Origin: Desulfolutivibrio sulfoxidireducens
GTDB taxonomy: Bacteria; Desulfobacterota; Desulfovibrionia; Desulfovibrionales; Desulfovibrionaceae
Reading direction: 5' to 3'
DNA length: 64,000 nucleotides
Assembly: GCF_013376475.1 (NCBI RefSeq)
Contig: NZ_CP045508.1
Coordinates: forward strand, 1,547,501 to 1,611,500
Shown piece after piece: positions 63,989-64,000 of this stretch. A program made the position numbers and the translations under genes. A model generated the notes under the pieces. It saw only the letters and a list, made by a program, of their open reading frames with translations, ran no database searches and was not told the origin of the DNA. The first letter of the stretch is position 1; each line of letters starts with the position of its first letter.

Positions 63989-64000
63989 GGGCTGGTCCTT

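Overview
Organism. The window is chromosomal DNA of a GC-rich, motile, anaerobic Deltaproteobacterium, most likely a Desulfovibrio-type sulfate reducer (Desulfovibrionaceae). This is inferred from a mono-cluster ferredoxin with the Desulfovibrio cysteine pattern, [NiFe]-hydrogenase maturation (hypF), a pseudouridine synthase/dephospho-CoA kinase fusion, several GGDEF signalling proteins, LIV-type ABC transporters linked to CoA ligases, and sigma-54-like promoters. Most genes are GC-rich; a few segments are visibly AT-richer and look accessory. Layout. 1-5.0 kb: flagellar hook genes (fliK 3' part, flgD, flgE) and a flagellin behind a sigma-54 promoter. 5.1-9.4 kb: rnc, a BioD/DRTGG phosphotransacetylase-like protein, a small membrane protein and two short unknown proteins. 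9.6-12.9 kb: a large exported TPR protein with its own sigma-54-like promoter. 13.2-16.7 kb: two overlapping cyclic-di-GMP genes (4xCBS-PAS-GGDEF and PAS-GGDEF-EAL). 17-17.5 kb: ferredoxin and a 50-residue protein. 17.9-27.1 kb: a nine-gene LIV ABC transporter operon with two CoA ligases, a CBS-ACT protein and an HTH regulator. 27.3-33.1 kb: an outer-membrane barrel, a Zn dehydrogenase, a kinase-like protein, UspA, the RluD-CoaE fusion and a rhomboid protease. 33.2-39.7 kb: a lower-GC island holding a DauR-like regulator, an NhaC antiporter, an MmgE/PrpD protein and RidA, bracketed by two related S24-fold regulators in direct orientation; a cluster of long perfect hairpins sits at its right edge. 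40.2-45.3 kb: hypF with an internal duplication, a DUF362 protein, a HigBA-like toxin-antitoxin pair and a second pseudouridine synthase. 45.4-48.5 kb: a second LIV set without ATPases. 48.7-60.1 kb: an FG-GAP secreted protein, a secreted glycoside hydrolase, DedA, an rRNA m5C methyltransferase, a PAS-GGDEF protein, an aldolase-like protein lacking catalytic residues, a ClC-CBS channel, ribF and a YcgL-domain protein. 60.5 kb: tRNA-Thr(CGU). 60.6-62.8 kb: a lower-GC accessory stretch with a repeat-bearing lipoprotein and a small secreted protein. 62.8-64 kb: a second, longer flagellin on the opposite strand from the first. How the genes fit together. Motility (hook, two flagellins), cyclic-di-GMP turnover (three GGDEF proteins, each with a product-inhibition RxxD motif, one with an EAL domain) and sigma-54 control form one theme. 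Uptake plus CoA activation of organic acids or amino acids is the second, through the LIV operon with ligases and possibly the ATPase-less second set. The 33-39 kb island looks like a transferable catabolic cassette with its own transporter and regulator. No CRISPR array, intact insertion sequence, integrase or reverse transcriptase was seen.
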